This document shows, one piece after another, positions 1-10,825 of a stretch of DNA of 64,000 nucleotides (position 1 is the first letter of the stretch; every line of letters begins with the position of its first letter). The translations under genes were made by a program, and so were the position numbers. Under the pieces are notes generated by a model. That model ran no database searches. It saw only the letters and a list, made by a program, of their open reading frames with translations, and was not told the DNA's origin. The DNA comes from Diaporthe sp. PMI_573 (taxonomy: Eukaryota > Ascomycota > Sordariomycetes > Diaporthales > Diaporthaceae), in NCBI GenBank assembly GCA_021399435.1, contig JAJTUP010000066.1:62001-126000 (forward strand), in the 5' to 3' direction.

Positions 1-275
1 ACGCAGGATCTTCGCGATAATGTCCATGTGCGTCTCGTTACCCGACGCTCGGAGGAGGACGTCCTGGGAAGGCAGCGCGGCGACGCGACGCTCGGCATCC
101 TAAGGAGTGTCAGCTTTACGTACGACGAGTAAGGAAAGGAAATGAGTCGTAAGTTGATGCAGAGATTCTGCAGGCACGCGCGATTCAGAAAGTTGCCGGT
201 CGGGACCCGCACGTAGTGAACCTCGCCGATGACGACGTCCGCCATGGGACCAAAGATGGGGGCGAAGGCAGCCAT
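1..275 (-). CDS. Partial minus-strand gene, 5' end only
   Basis: A start codon at 275-273 opens a frame beginning MAAFAPIFGPMADVVIGEVHYV. Nearer the window edge a second good frame, read as DAERRVAALPSQDVLLRASG, starts just after a CTTAG acceptor near 101. The two frames do not join without an intron, so I infer two exons, with the donor near 165-190. The upstream DNA is pyrimidine-rich on this strand, as is usual for fungal 5' leaders. The family is not recognised and the rest of the gene lies outside the window. Confidence 0.45.
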   Translation of the reverse strand, partial: MAAFAPIFGPMADVVIGEVHYVRVPTGNFLNRACLQNLCINLRLISFPYSSYVKLTLLRMPSVASPRCLPRTSSSERRVTRRTWTLSRRSC

Positions 276-1420
276 TGTACGACGTATGGGTCAGGAGCTT
301 GAAGATGGGTACGGAAGAAGTTTTTGTTATGACGAAGGGATCGCACGACACAAGAGAAGTATGTGTGTGGATGTGTGTGTGTGAGTGTCGTGCGATGAAG
401 AAGAAAGAAGCTGGGAGAGAGAGAGAGGAAGAGGAAGAGGGTTTAAATAGGTGCAAGACGGCCGACGTGCGAGTGCCCGTCACTGCCGTACCTTCCTTTC
501 CGACCGGGCAAGTGCCTGATCGAACGGGTGACTTACTGGCAATCTTTCCTTTGTATTGGGCTTTTGAAAAAGGTTTCGTACGGAAAGTTTTATGGGAAAA
601 AGGTTGAAAGGAAAAGTGGAAGAAAAGTGTCGTCGTACGTACCGGGAGCCGTTGAACTTGCGTTTGACTTACACCGGCATGCCCGTACGTCACTTACACG
701 GAACTCCTTCAAAAGTGGGCAATTCAACTTGCCTTTTGATGGGAAAGAAAGCCCTTGCAAAGGGCTACCGTACGAGCAATTCAACTTGCTCAAAAAGTAC
801 GATTGGGGGCGTGCGATCCCAAGAAGAAAAGAGAGTCTGTGTTGGAATAGCACTCTATTGGATCGCACGTAGTTGGCAGCCCCGGGCGGGATGACTAATC
901 CCGTGGGCTTGGCGAGGGAAGCGTGTTATCTTCCCTTGTACGAAACACCCCCTCTTTTCCTTCTAGTTAGAGAATAGATGCAATTGAACCAACCAACCAG
1001 AACACCCCCACTGTACGTACGTACTATCGCCACATGGCAAAGGCCATTCAACAGCATGGCTGAAATGCTCCATTTTGGTGGGGAAGCCGATTTTCCCACC
1101 AAAAGTTAGCCACTTTAGACTGGCACTGCAGCCACGCTAACCTCTCAAAATTGACTAAGTTGATTGAAATTAAGTAATGGAGACCAGTTGGCACTAATTG
1201 GTGCCAATTATAATTGATTTATTTGCCTTGGGTGGGTGCTGGGGTTGACGAAAGTTGGTGGAGGTAGTAAAAAAACACGGGCATGTGATAAACACGGCTG
1301 ACTGGTAAACCACGTTAACTAATTTCAGGTTTAATAGCCTCAATCTTTAGTCAATCCTCAAAGTCGTTTCCCAATTATTTCCTAACGCCACGACTCCGAG
1401 TGAGAGTCTCCTAAACCATC
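276..1420. other. Intergenic: low-complexity leader and short repeats
   Basis: Between 360 and 440 there are TG-rich and GA-rich stretches, which are CA and CT on the minus strand and fit a promoter/leader for the gene at the left edge. A 14-base word (GCAATTCAACTTGC) occurs at 719-732 and again at 776-789, and CGTACG/GTACG words recur between 570 and 850. The remainder, 900-1400, is AT-rich. No coding frame is convincing. Confidence 0.5.
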
Positions 1421-2743
1421 ATGAATTCAGCACCACTTCGTCTATATCACGACATCGGCCCCGGTAGCTCCCGGGTGGCCTATCCAAACGAGACCTCCCA
1501 CCATTTTCTGATCATTGGAGCTGGCGTCATAGGCCTTACCACCGCTTGGACGCTGCTTGACGCCGGTCATAATGTTACGATAATAGCCAAAGAATGGGCC
1601 TCTTGGACCAAAGCTCAACGCCTGACTAGCCAGATCGCTGGAGCTCTCTGGGAGTACCCACCTGCAGTATGCGGTCAGCACATCGACAAAATCTCTCTCC
1701 ATCATTCCAAGCGATGGGCTATGACATCGTACCACATCTGGGATCAGCTTGCAGACCCGATGATGGGCGAAATGAAGTCTGGCGTGGTGATGAGGCCGGC
1801 GGGGTTTTTCTTTCCCCGCTCACTTGACGAGAATCCGGCTGAATTGCAAAAGATGAAAGAACTCAGTATATCTGGCGTAAAGGGATTCTGCCGGAACCCA
1901 GCCCTGGCAGAACAACATCGCGTGAACCCACGGCATGGCATTGTGGACGCGTACGAAATTCTGTCTCCTCAAATTGACACCGACGTCGCTATGGAGTGGC
2001 TAATGCAGCTCGTGGCAGCGAAAGGTGCAATAATTGTGACTGAGGAGATCCAAGAGGACCTGCTCCTGATTGAGGACTCATTGCGCGCCCGTTTCTGTGC
2101 GGATGCCATCGTCAACTGCACAGGGCTCGGAAGCGCCACGGTGGCTAACGATGAAAGCTGTTACCCGCTCCGTGGCGCCATGATCCGTGTGATCAACGAT
2201 GGAAAGGACTTCCCAAAAGTCAAGGCTGCCCTTGCTGTCTCAGCAGATGCAGCTTCAGATAACGAGATGGTGTTCATCGTTCCGCGGAATGACAGCATTC
2301 TGTACTTGGGAGGTATGTCCCTTGCGCGTCTCCCACCTGACTCTTCGTCCTGGTCCACAAGCTGAAAGTCTAAATTAGGGATCGTCCAGCCAGGTCAGAA
2401 AAACTTGAATCTTACCATTGACCACCCGGATATCAAGCGAATGAGGGCCCGTTGCGAAGCATTTTTGCCTGATTTCAAGAACGCGCGTCTCGACAAGGAG
2501 TACCCACTCGCGCAGGGACTACGGCCCTTTCGCGGTAGAAATGTCCGCGTCGAGCGCGAGCTCCGGTGGACACCTGCTGGAAAAATAAGCCGAGTCGTGC
2601 ATTCTTATGGTCATGGGGGCGCCGGCTGGAGTCTAGCCTTTGGTTGTGCAGGTGATGTCAAGTGCCTTCTGCAAGAGGTTATGAACAGCCAACTTCCGGA
2701 GCCAATGAGAGATCACGGCGAAAGGTTACTCGAACGGTTATAG
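1421..2743 (+). CDS. D-amino-acid oxidase, FAD-dependent
   Basis: Exons 1421-2312 and 2379-2743, joined over a 66-base GTATGT...TTAG intron, give 418 residues, a usual length for the family. Residues 33-38 hold the dinucleotide-binding GAGVIG, followed by the family block SQIAGALWEYPPAVCGQH near residue 88. The C-terminal part has GLRPFR and then VHSYGHGGAGWSLAFGCAG at about 371-389, matching the D-amino-acid-oxidase signature with Ser in place of the usual Asn. These enzymes oxidatively deaminate D-amino acids to 2-oxo acids with ammonia and peroxide, usually in peroxisomes. The C-terminus ERL is not a canonical SKL-type signal. The gene looks intact and stands alone; substrate is unknown. 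Confidence 0.9.
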
Positions 2744-3234
2744 CCATATCGTGGTGATGGGACACAGGCTCACCTCGTGAGCCTCGTCAAAGGGAACACT
2801 GCATTCAGGAAGCCGAGATTTCATTAGTGACAGGAATGCCGCTCATTCACTGTGAGGGTGGGAGATGCAAGCAGAGTGGCGAAGGATATGTAGCGGCGAG
2901 GGAGCTGCGCCTGCGCATGGAACTAGCTGCGCCGAAGCAGCAGTCGGTCATCCTGTTAGGCACACCGAACCCTTCACCGAGCCCTTTCTGGCACAGGCTT
3001 TTGTGATTGTGAGAGGGACCCTGACATTCACTCACTCGGGCAGGAACTCAAGGATATGCACAAATTTGTCCGATTAGTAATTCCCTAAACTTGTTAAGAG
3101 AAACGGACACTAATGCTGTTATAAATACTCTATCCGCTCCATTGAATAAGTTCTGTTCTTACATCCAACTCCACTAATTTGACATGAGTAGCGCAATAAG
3201 GTAAGAAAGCGCTTTCCATCACTCACAAACACGC
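2744..3234. other. Intergenic, nothing recognised
   Basis: Short open frames run on both strands but none shows domain, intron or codon pattern that supports a gene. It separates the oxidase from a zone of gene fragments. Confidence 0.4.
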
Positions 3235-3350
3235 ATTTCCTGCACTTGTAGGCCATTTCTCCAGCCTTAAACAGCTTGCTGCACCCTGGCCCATCACAGG
3301 ACGGGCGTATTATCTGCCTCGACAATGTCTCCTGCAAAGGCTTGGCGAAT
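3235..3350 (-). pseudogene. Possible UBR-box fragment
   Basis: On the minus strand the peptide GCSKLFKAGEMAYKCRKC, preceded by CDGP, resembles the first half of the UBR zinc finger of N-recognin E3 ligases (C-x-x-x-F-x-x-GE-x-x-Y-x-C-x-x-C). The second half of the finger and the rest of such a large protein are absent; the frame runs on into unrelated sequence and stops. A chance match to a Cys-rich peptide is possible. If real, it is another captured gene piece beside the P450 remnant. Confidence 0.3.
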
Positions 3351-3649
3351 GCTACGAACTTGGTGAAAGCATGGCTTTCGTTGCCACATCCCCTACCGGC
3401 TTCATAGCGGCTATGGCAAAGCTCAAACGTATCAGTCGGGTCGTCACCGCGGCAATGTAACGGGAATACGCAATCTGGCGGCGGCCAAGATCATGTCTGA
3501 AGATGACTTAATCCTACCTGACTGTGAAGGTTATGACATGTCAATATTAGTGCTCAATAGAGGGTTTTCAGACAGCTCAGCGTCCAACGCAGACCTACAT
3601 GCCAACCAGTGGCGTAAACTCCGTTGGTTCTACTCTAAAGGCCGCAGCA

Positions 3650-4275
3650 CCCAAACTCGTTTCCGAAGGCAACCTTAGTGATGACGTCCAGAGTGAAATA
3701 GCTCGAGAACTTGGCCAGATCAAGGGGGCGAAAGTCATCCTTCTTGCCTGTCTGCTCAGTATTCTCAGGTGAAGACGTAGGAGAACAGACATATTTCTCG
3801 CGCAACAGCCGCAAAGCCGACGCAATCTGCTCATCAATCCCATCCTCAATAGCAGGTGACTCCCGCCCAGAATATCCAGCAGCCGCCTTTGACTTGTACC
3901 CATCGTGAACCTTAGCATCAGTCAAAGTGAACAGCGTGTCAACGCCTTTTGCAAACCTAGCGCGACGATACCACTCATCTTTCTGAGCAGAACTACGCGC
4001 ACTAGCGAGGCGCCGAATTGCCAAAGGGTCGCTCGTGGTCACCATACTCGGCCCTATGCGGACCACGCGAGAATCATAGTCCTTCTCGAGATCGACCCAG
4101 ACCTGCTGCATGCGGCCGCCGAGGGACGTTATGGCGAGCCAGAACCGCGTGAAGCCCGCGAGACGAGGGCCGGGGACATGGCGGAGGCGATACCAGGAGC
4201 TGAATGAGGTAGTGGCGACGTAAAGCACCAGAATTTGGACAATGATTGCAAAGCTTGGTAGAGCTCCATCTTCGT
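3650..4275 (-). pseudogene. Cytochrome P450, N-terminal remnant
   Basis: The minus strand encodes a hydrophobic anchor (PSFAIIVQILVLYVATTS), a short linker, the proline-rich hinge RHVPGPRLAGFTRFW and then the first part of a class II fungal P450 up to ITKVAFGNEFG, about 200 residues. Pisatin-demethylase-like (CYP57/CYP65-type) enzymes share this layout. After FGNEFG the frame leaves the family and stops; I-helix, ExxR and heme-binding Cys are all missing, so it cannot be a functional monooxygenase. No in-frame ATG precedes the anchor, so the 5' end is also damaged or lies in a lost exon. Confidence 0.75.
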
Positions 4276-4318
4276 CTAAAGAATAGCGGTTGGTGAATAC
4301 GAAATCGAAAGCCTGCGA

Positions 4319-5192
4319 ATGGATGGAGTCTCAAGCCAGGAAAGAACCTGCCGCCGTTCAGACAAAATACGTTTATCTCCATCTTCCCCTTGCTCGAAGA
4401 AATTAGACCGAAGTGGGATAGATGCATTCCACGATGTTACATTCCGAACCCTGCGCGACGAATTCCAAGTTACTCCGTACGGAACACTTGCATTGACAAC
4501 GATGCTGACACGAATTCCAAGTTACTCCGTACGGAACACTTGCATTGACAACGATGCTGACAAGAAGCACGGAGCCCTTAACTGGACCTTCTGTTTCAAT
4601 GATCAGTGCGTACTACACCTTTCGGAGAAAGAAGCCTCTGGATGGTTTCCCAGGGAGCCCCACCAGGAACGACAGCTAGCAATGGGAAGACGAGGACCAC
4701 TGTACGACACAGTGATGAGAGACAGCGACTCGGATTGTTCAGGCACCGAGTATGCAGGAGCAATAGACTCCCAGAATGATGCCAGAAAAGAAACAACAAG
4801 AGAAGACCCGACAGAAAACCCAAACGAGAATCCCGAAAAATACCTCGGACGCAGCATCCCAATTGCCCCCGATACCAACACCACCCGAATCGCCATCGCA
4901 GGGATAAGGACCAAGCAACTCTTTCAGAGAATCAGCCAGCCCCCCGCACCAAGAGAAACAGGAGATGAACCACGACTGTGGCCCGGACACCCGGAACACC
5001 GCAGCGTTTCGTGGGCCTCATGTGTCCAGAACCACTGTTACCGGCACTTCCAAGAAATGCCTGGTATGTATTAATCAATTTCATATCTCCATATAATCCA
5101 TCAAGGCTAATATGCTGATCGTGTTCTTGTTCCTTATAGGGCGCTGGTCCTTCCCCATTCCTAAAGTCTTCCTTGATGAGCTAGGTGAATGA
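4319..5192 (+). CDS. Small-family protein A (RWSF motif), two exons
   Basis: Exons 4319-5063 and 5140-5192 give up to 265 residues; the true start may be a later Met (for example at 4682). The intron (5064-5139, GTATGT...TATAG) and the start of exon 2 (RWSFPIPKVFLDE) match a second locus at 43127-43557, whose exon 2 reads RWSFAIPEVPPGG and whose intron is also similar in sequence. The middle is acidic and Asn/Thr/Glu-rich (about residues 135-180). No known domain is recognised. Protein A ends soon after the shared motif, whereas B continues for about 60 residues, so A may be C-terminally shortened. A 52-base duplication lies inside exon 1. Confidence 0.5.
4458..4561. repeat. Exact 52-base tandem duplication
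   Basis: The unit at 4458-4509 is repeated without mismatch at 4510-4561. Fifty-two is not a multiple of three, so the duplication shifts the reading frame relative to an ancestor if this part was coding. Identity of the copies indicates a recent event. Confidence 0.9.
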
Positions 5193-5204
5193 AGCCTTTC
5201 TACG

Positions 5205-6414
5205 TCACAGTCTTCGGTTGAAAGGAGCCTTTTCCAGAGCTTCAGTCTGGATCTTCCAGACTTTGCGGCCCAGCCGTATCAGCTCAGGACCGAACTCGTT
5301 CAACACCAGATCCACGTCACGTCTACCCTGTAGAGATGCCGCACTGACAGCCTCTGAGAACTCTTCGTCGCTGGTGAAAGTTGCCTGTTTCCATTGTTCC
5401 TTCCACTCAGTCACAGCCTTCTTTGCCAAGGGGTGCTCAGATCTGATATCCGTCGCAACCATGTAGAAGGACGACCGCTTGGCATGGCCAGAGCCGGGCT
5501 TGAAAAGCTGGACATGGGAGAACTTTGAAAAAGTGTACATTAGGCGCACGTTCACCCAGTTTTCGACCTTATGCAGCAGAATTATCATCGTAGCCCCGGG
5601 CCGCAGGTGATCCAGCCCAAGCACGTGTTGTGTCAGCGAGAGCCTGCGGGCGTCTCGCGATTCCTGGTAGGCCGCCCGGTGCGGTTCATGGGTCCGTAGA
5701 ACCTGGCCGTCACAGATGACCAGGTCGAAGTCTTGGCCGTCTTCGACCTGCCGGGGCAGGAAGTCGGCCGCTTCGGGGTGATCTTTGGGAATTTGTTCCG
5801 CTGTGACGCCCATATCGGCGGCAAGCATCGTCAAGTCGAGCAATCTGAGATCCAGGCCGCGTGACCCGTCACAGTCTAGCAGAGGAACGTGCCCGCCCTT
5901 TTCTGGTGGCAAGGTGAAGGCCAGAGCGTGGGCGCCAGGGTTGTGCTCGAGTGCAGCTTGCAGGTAGGCCCCTGGGGCCATGCAGCAGTCGAGGATTCGT
6001 GTTTGGCGGCCCTTTTCGGCTGCTTTTTCTGCCCCAAAAGTTGAGAACGCTCCAGTTGCTTTCTGCATCTCTTCGGCAATATTTCGCATCATCTTCTTGA
6101 AGAAGATCTGTGTCTTCCGGGTCCCTTGATCTGCCTGTTTTCGCCCGACCTCGAAAAAGCGATCTCCTGCTGGGTTCTTCCAACCCTTTTTCTAAAGACG
6201 TCAGTACTAGTAGTGGCTAGCACATATCATTGAGAGCTGAAGTGGTTTTTACCTTCTCCCTGATCGCGCACAAAGCGACGAATTCAGGAACTTCCTTCGT
6301 AAGATAGTCTTTAATCCGAGTATTGGCTGGGGCATCAGTTTGACAGCCTTCGGTTACGTCTTCATGAACTGCATCTGCCTTGCTGTTCATAGGACATTGG
6401 CTTAAGCCTTCCAT
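5205..6414 (-). CDS. FtsJ-like S-adenosylmethionine methyltransferase
   Basis: Exon 1 6414-6253 and exon 2 6191-5205, with a GTAAAA...TTTAG intron, give 382 residues in frame. Residues about 121-131 read DCCMAPGAYLQ, the SAM-binding motif I of the FtsJ/RrmJ fold; FDLVICDGQ near 210 carries the acidic motif IV and LLHKVENW near 255 the catalytic-type Lys. The C-terminal SSFYMVATD strand also fits. The family 2'-O-methylates RNA; fungal members of this divergent type are mostly uncharacterised, so the substrate is unknown. The N-terminal 50 residues are variable. The first ATG is 6414-6412. The gene ends 12 bases from the stop of small-family gene A, tail to tail. Confidence 0.8.
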
Positions 6415-6639
6415 CGTGTCTTGGTGACTGGGAGCTGAATTTGACTGCAAATTATTGGAAAAGCCTCTCTAGAGTTTTTGGAAAGATCGCAAATATCTCT
6501 GAGGATTGATCCTTCGCTGGAAGCTCGCTGAGGGGATGACATTTGCTCTTGACATGGGAGGGCCTGGCCCATTATCTCTTTGCAGGCCTCCCGCATTATC
6601 GAGGGAAACTGGACAGCGGTGAAGGTATCAAGGCCCAAT

Positions 6640-7167
6640 CATTTCATGAGGATAAAGAGCATCAACCATATCTGACAGTTCTACGGTCGATGATCGGATC
6701 TTGGCGAGGATGAGGTGAAATAATTCAAGATCCAACAATCACTAATACCAATGCCACCACGTCCGAGACTCTGGAGCAAGTTTTAGACGGCAAATTCGGC
6801 CCATGCAGATACCCTACGCCTGTTAGCGACTAAAAACCTGCCGGCACTCATAGCCCAAACGCGTCTTTTTCTGACCAGGCAGCCATCCCGTCACTCATCA
6901 TGGAACTCCAATCAAAACCACCCACTTCACCCTCGAAATGTAACCAGGCCTCTTGAGCCACCATTCCACCGGCAGCCTCGGTAGAAGACCGACGGGCAGC
7001 CTCGGCAGACACGATCCAGCTCCTCAAAGCCCCTTTTGCCTCTCACCTCCATCTCAACCTAAACAATGATACTGTCTTGCTCGTTCTCGGAATACGTAGT
7101 TTGACCCCGAATCCACCGCAGTACAGGCGAGCGTCCAGTCTTAGCCCGACAAGTCGCGACGCGGGGC
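6640..7167. other. Intergenic before hAT element
   Basis: No coding frame or terminal repeat that pairs with the other end of the hAT element was found here. This agrees with the left end of that element having been lost. Confidence 0.4.
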
Positions 7168-9522
7168 CTAGCAGCTGCCCTGCGCCTCTTCATCAGACGT
7201 CTGGTTTTTCCTCAACTTCTTCGGCCCCTCCTCCTCCTCCTCGTTGCGGTCGGTGATAATAATGTAGAGACTGTACCCGACACAGTAGGTGGCGAACAGC
7301 TCCAGGACCGTGAATGCCGCGATGTCCAAATCGAACAGGACCACGTATGAGTCGTCAAACAAAGCCCTGAAGTCCTTGACAATGGCTTCCTTGCGTTCGG
7401 GGTAGTAGACTTCGATAAGCCGTGTCTTGTGAGCTGGGTGCAGAATCACTGCCGCCCAATAGACCCCTGTCTCCTCCATCAGATTCCTGTACTTTTCCAG
7501 CTTCTTAGAGGCAAACTCAAGCGAGTGCTGTATATATCGGAGGCTTAGATCGCCGAGTTGGAGCTCCTCAGTGGCTCTTGGTGACTCAGGCGGAGACGAT
7601 CGGCTCTGAGGAATAGAGGAGGCTTGTCTTGGAGAGGAAATATCGACTTCGAAGTCTTGGAGGCGGGTAGGAAGTCTGATTTCCCTCTGCGAGCGCCGAG
7701 GCATCTGGGATTCGTCACCTGCAACAAATATACAGCTTTCAGCTGAATCGGAAGACCCAAAGGAAGGCTCTTCTAGATCGATCTGTGGTGTCTCGAAAGG
7801 TGTACCAACAAGGCCCTCATTATAGCGTTTTTGCATTTCCTTGAGGTGGTCTTGCAAGCAACAGACTGTTGAGATGACCTCCGCAAACCTGGGTTCCCTG
7901 CCCTCAAAGTATTTGGTATACTCGATATATGGCTTCAAGATTTCGAGGATTTCCGTGAGGACGAGCCAGTCTTCGTGTTGCAAGACATCTTCTTCAGGGA
8001 TCCGTTTTTCAGGTTTCTCGTCTGTCCTGCTCAGCCTGCAGAAGGTATCAATGATGTCCTTAAGCTTGATAGCGCGAAGGATCATAAGGTATATCGAATT
8101 CCACCGCGTATCGTTGTCTGCCTTCACCATCAAGCCCACCACGTCCTTTTCGATTAGCCAAAGCCCCAGCTCTTGCAATACATCCGCGCGGATTCGACCA
8201 GTGGTGATTGCAAGGAATTGGTCTCTCCGTTGAGAGGATCTGCGGATGAAATGGACGGCGTTGTGAAGCTTGCCAACTGGGCCATATTTCCTCCACTCTT
8301 TGAGAAGCCTCAGTTCAGTATCGACATCAAGATTGTCCTTATTATAGGCAGAGTCGAAGATTTCTGACGAAGCTCCCTCGAGGAAGGCCTTGGCAGAGAG
8401 GTTGGGTACGTGGCCAAAGCAGCGGATTCGAACCTGCCTTTCAAGTTTGACTCTTTGGTACTCAGTTAAGTGAGGCTTCAACGCTTTAAGAATGGCCCTG
8501 ACTGCCGTATCGCAAGAATCTGCGTTATCAGCAGTAAAGAAGCCGAGTTTCTTGCTAATATCGAAGTCCCTAAACAACTGGACCATGATCCGAGCCTGGT
8601 TCTCGCCTCCGTGGCTGCCTTCAACCCGTTCAAGGGACAATAGACGTATCTGGAGCTTCCCAGAAGTGTCAACAAAGTGGGCGATAATGGAAAGCAATGC
8701 AATATTGTTTGGAGAAGTCCAGAGGTCAAAGGTGATATGGATTTTGCTCCGAGCCACTTGGAACTCACGCTTTAGAAGTGTCTTTCGAGTTTCGTACTCC
8801 ATAGTGATCCAATTCTTGACCGTATCAGCGCTTTCAGGTAAGAGCTCATTGATGAAGTCCCTATTAAGTACCAGAAGGAGTTCGCGGAAAAGAGGGTGTT
8901 CAATGCCGTAGAAGGGGATATTTGCGTCGATAATCCAACCCATCAAGAGATTCTTGAATTCTTCAGCTGCCGTACGAACCACGAGGCGTTGGGAGGACTT
9001 GTCGGAGCTCGACGTCTTCGCAAAGTCGATTATTGCTTGTCTCTTTGCAAGGGGCTCGTCCCCATCTTGGCCTTGAAGCTCCCCATCTGGAAATATACGG
9101 TGCTGATTCTTGAGATGCCTGCCTGCTGACGTAGTTGCCTCCCCATCGAATAGCTTCGTTATTCCGATCGATTCGCAGTGCTTGCAAAGAAAGACGTCTT
9201 CGTGCGTGTCGTCGGGGTTCAATCGAACGAGACAGTTGACATGGGGCTGTATCCACGAATTGCGCTTCCTTTTCTTGTGTAGCCATGCCTCAAGAATATA
9301 GGTATTAACCCTGCCGTCGCTTTTCAGCTTGATCTTGGGGAGTTCATCCACATCCTTCGCGCCCCTGATATCGTCGGCTCGAATACTGGCAGTCTGGTAG
9401 GTAAAGGACAGGGAATTCGAGGACGAAGCTCGTCTAAGGACCGAGAACGCGTCGTTTCCAGCGGTCAATCCGTTGGAAAAATCGTCGGCATCTGAAAGGG
9501 CAGTTGAGGAAGGCGTATCCAT
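7168..9522 (-). mobile_element. hAT transposase, 784 residues, C-terminally truncated
   Basis: From the ATG at 9522-9520 one uninterrupted frame encodes a hAT-superfamily transposase. A BED-like finger with CKHC and paired His lies at about residues 105-140. The RNase-H-like core carries FDLWTSPN, SHGGENQA, GFFTADNADSCDTAV and DNDTRWNSIYLM, and the near-C-terminal YWAAVILHPAHKTRL block is present. The expected terminal dimerisation block (SVPATSAEVERxFS type) is missing: after ALFDDSYVV the protein becomes an unrelated tail rich in Glu. The element therefore has an open but 3'-truncated gene and probably cannot transpose alone. Subterminal repeats are seen only upstream of its start (9758-9880). 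Confidence 0.85.
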
Positions 9523-9757
9523 TGTTTCGGTACGAAAGCTCAAGAATTGGTGGAGGAATTGATGACTTGTGACAAAGTCTTGGTGAAATTTGTTGAGCAC
9601 CGCGTCACCGCGACGGCGCGACGCCAGATGTTTTTGTGCTGACTAAGCAATAGTTTGGAGACGGGAGACAACACCAAGAAAATTATCACCAGAACCATAT
9701 TTGGCCACTTTCCGGGGCCAATTGACCCTATATAGAGGAAAAACCAGATGCCATATA

Positions 9758-9880
9758 TGACTTGCAAGTCTGGCAAGTCTGAGTGAGGAGAACTTGACTT
9801 GATTTGGGTTGTGAGCCCGACGATTTGATTTGCAAGACTTGATTTGACTTGCCAACTTGACTTGCTAGACTTGACTTATT
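9758..9880. repeat. ACTTG/CAAGT subterminal repeat cluster of the hAT element
   Basis: About ten copies of ACTTG or CAAGT in both orientations occur in 120 bases beyond the 5' end of the transposase gene, several as GACTTGCAAGTC-like palindromes. Dense short subterminal repeats bound by the BED finger are typical of hAT elements. No matching cluster exists at the other side near 7.1 kb. Confidence 0.7.
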
Positions 9881-9889
9881 AGGAACGCT

Positions 9890-10469
9890 GCCCCACCGCG
9901 CAACCTTTCACGCACAATATCGTCCATCACACGGTCGCTGGGGCCATCCCTTACAGCTCCCGATAAATCTATTTGGCTCGCCTGTAGTGGTTCATGGATA
10001 GCCAACAATGCCTCCCTTCGCCAAAGGCCGGCTGGTACGAGGCTGGGTTCGTTAGAACCGGCCTCGAACCCAGTAGCGCTCGAGCCGAGAGCACACAGAA
10101 GCTGGTTGCTCAAAGCGAACATCCCCGGTCTTCGTTAATATCATTACCAAGCGATAGGAGCGATGCAAAGCGAGCGAGTGTTGAGAACGATGAGGCCCAC
10201 ATCTGGTGCAACCACGTTACCTTTTTACCTTCCTCCCAGCTCCGCTATATTCTTGATATTCGTGACATTTTTATAATTAAAATTACTTAGAATCTTAAAA
10301 ACTCTTAATTCTAAATATTTTGGAAATCGAGACAATTAGGTCTGTTTGGAGGGAGTACTCCCTACTAAACATTATTTCAAGGATCCCAGAGTAGGATTTA
10401 GGCAGCAAGTGCGGGCGACAAAAGTAGAACAACGTCTATTTTGAACGGCTATGCCCGACTAATCAAGCT
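9890..10469. other. Intergenic, AT-rich, nothing recognised
   Basis: The stretch 10250-10400 is strongly AT-rich. No reading frame, terminal repeat or RNA gene is supported. Confidence 0.4.
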
Positions 10470-10825
10470 CTCTAAAAGACTGGGCCATGCATGCCCATCT
10501 TGCGATCTGCCATGCATGGCTCAAGCCACGTGCCAAGTCTCCCACTCCGTCTCTGAGATCAATCCGGTGTGGAGACAAAGAGGTAGCATCAGCGATTGAA
10601 TGCATCAGCGCAGATGGGTGGTGTATCCCGCCATTACTGGTTGTCAAGACTAAAGCGCATCTGGCCAGCTGGTATACCGAAGGCGGCGTCCCTGGCGACT
10701 GGGCTATCAAGACTACAAAACACGGGTGACCGGATGATGACACTGTGCTGGAATGGATTGAACATTTCCAGAATCACACCACAGCACGTACAAAGGGGAT
10801 CTACCGCATGTTGATATTCGCTGAA
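10470..10825 (+). mobile_element. Pogo/Fot-type (DDE_1) transposase fragment
   Basis: The plus strand encodes ECISADGWCIPPLLVVK, HLASWYTEGG, PGDWAIKTTKHG and, after a shift of frame near 10729, VLEWIEHFQNHT and GIYRML. These are consecutive blocks of the DDE_1 catalytic region of Tc1-mariner/pogo transposases, including the central acidic region, but the helix-turn-helix part and the last catalytic Asp block are absent. It stops at about 10825, where the oppositely oriented hAT fragment begins. Confidence 0.75.

Noticed and set aside
8415..8445. TTCGAA-containing B-box-like sequence suggesting a tRNA
   Set aside because: It lies inside the hAT coding frame and no A box or cloverleaf can be formed around it.
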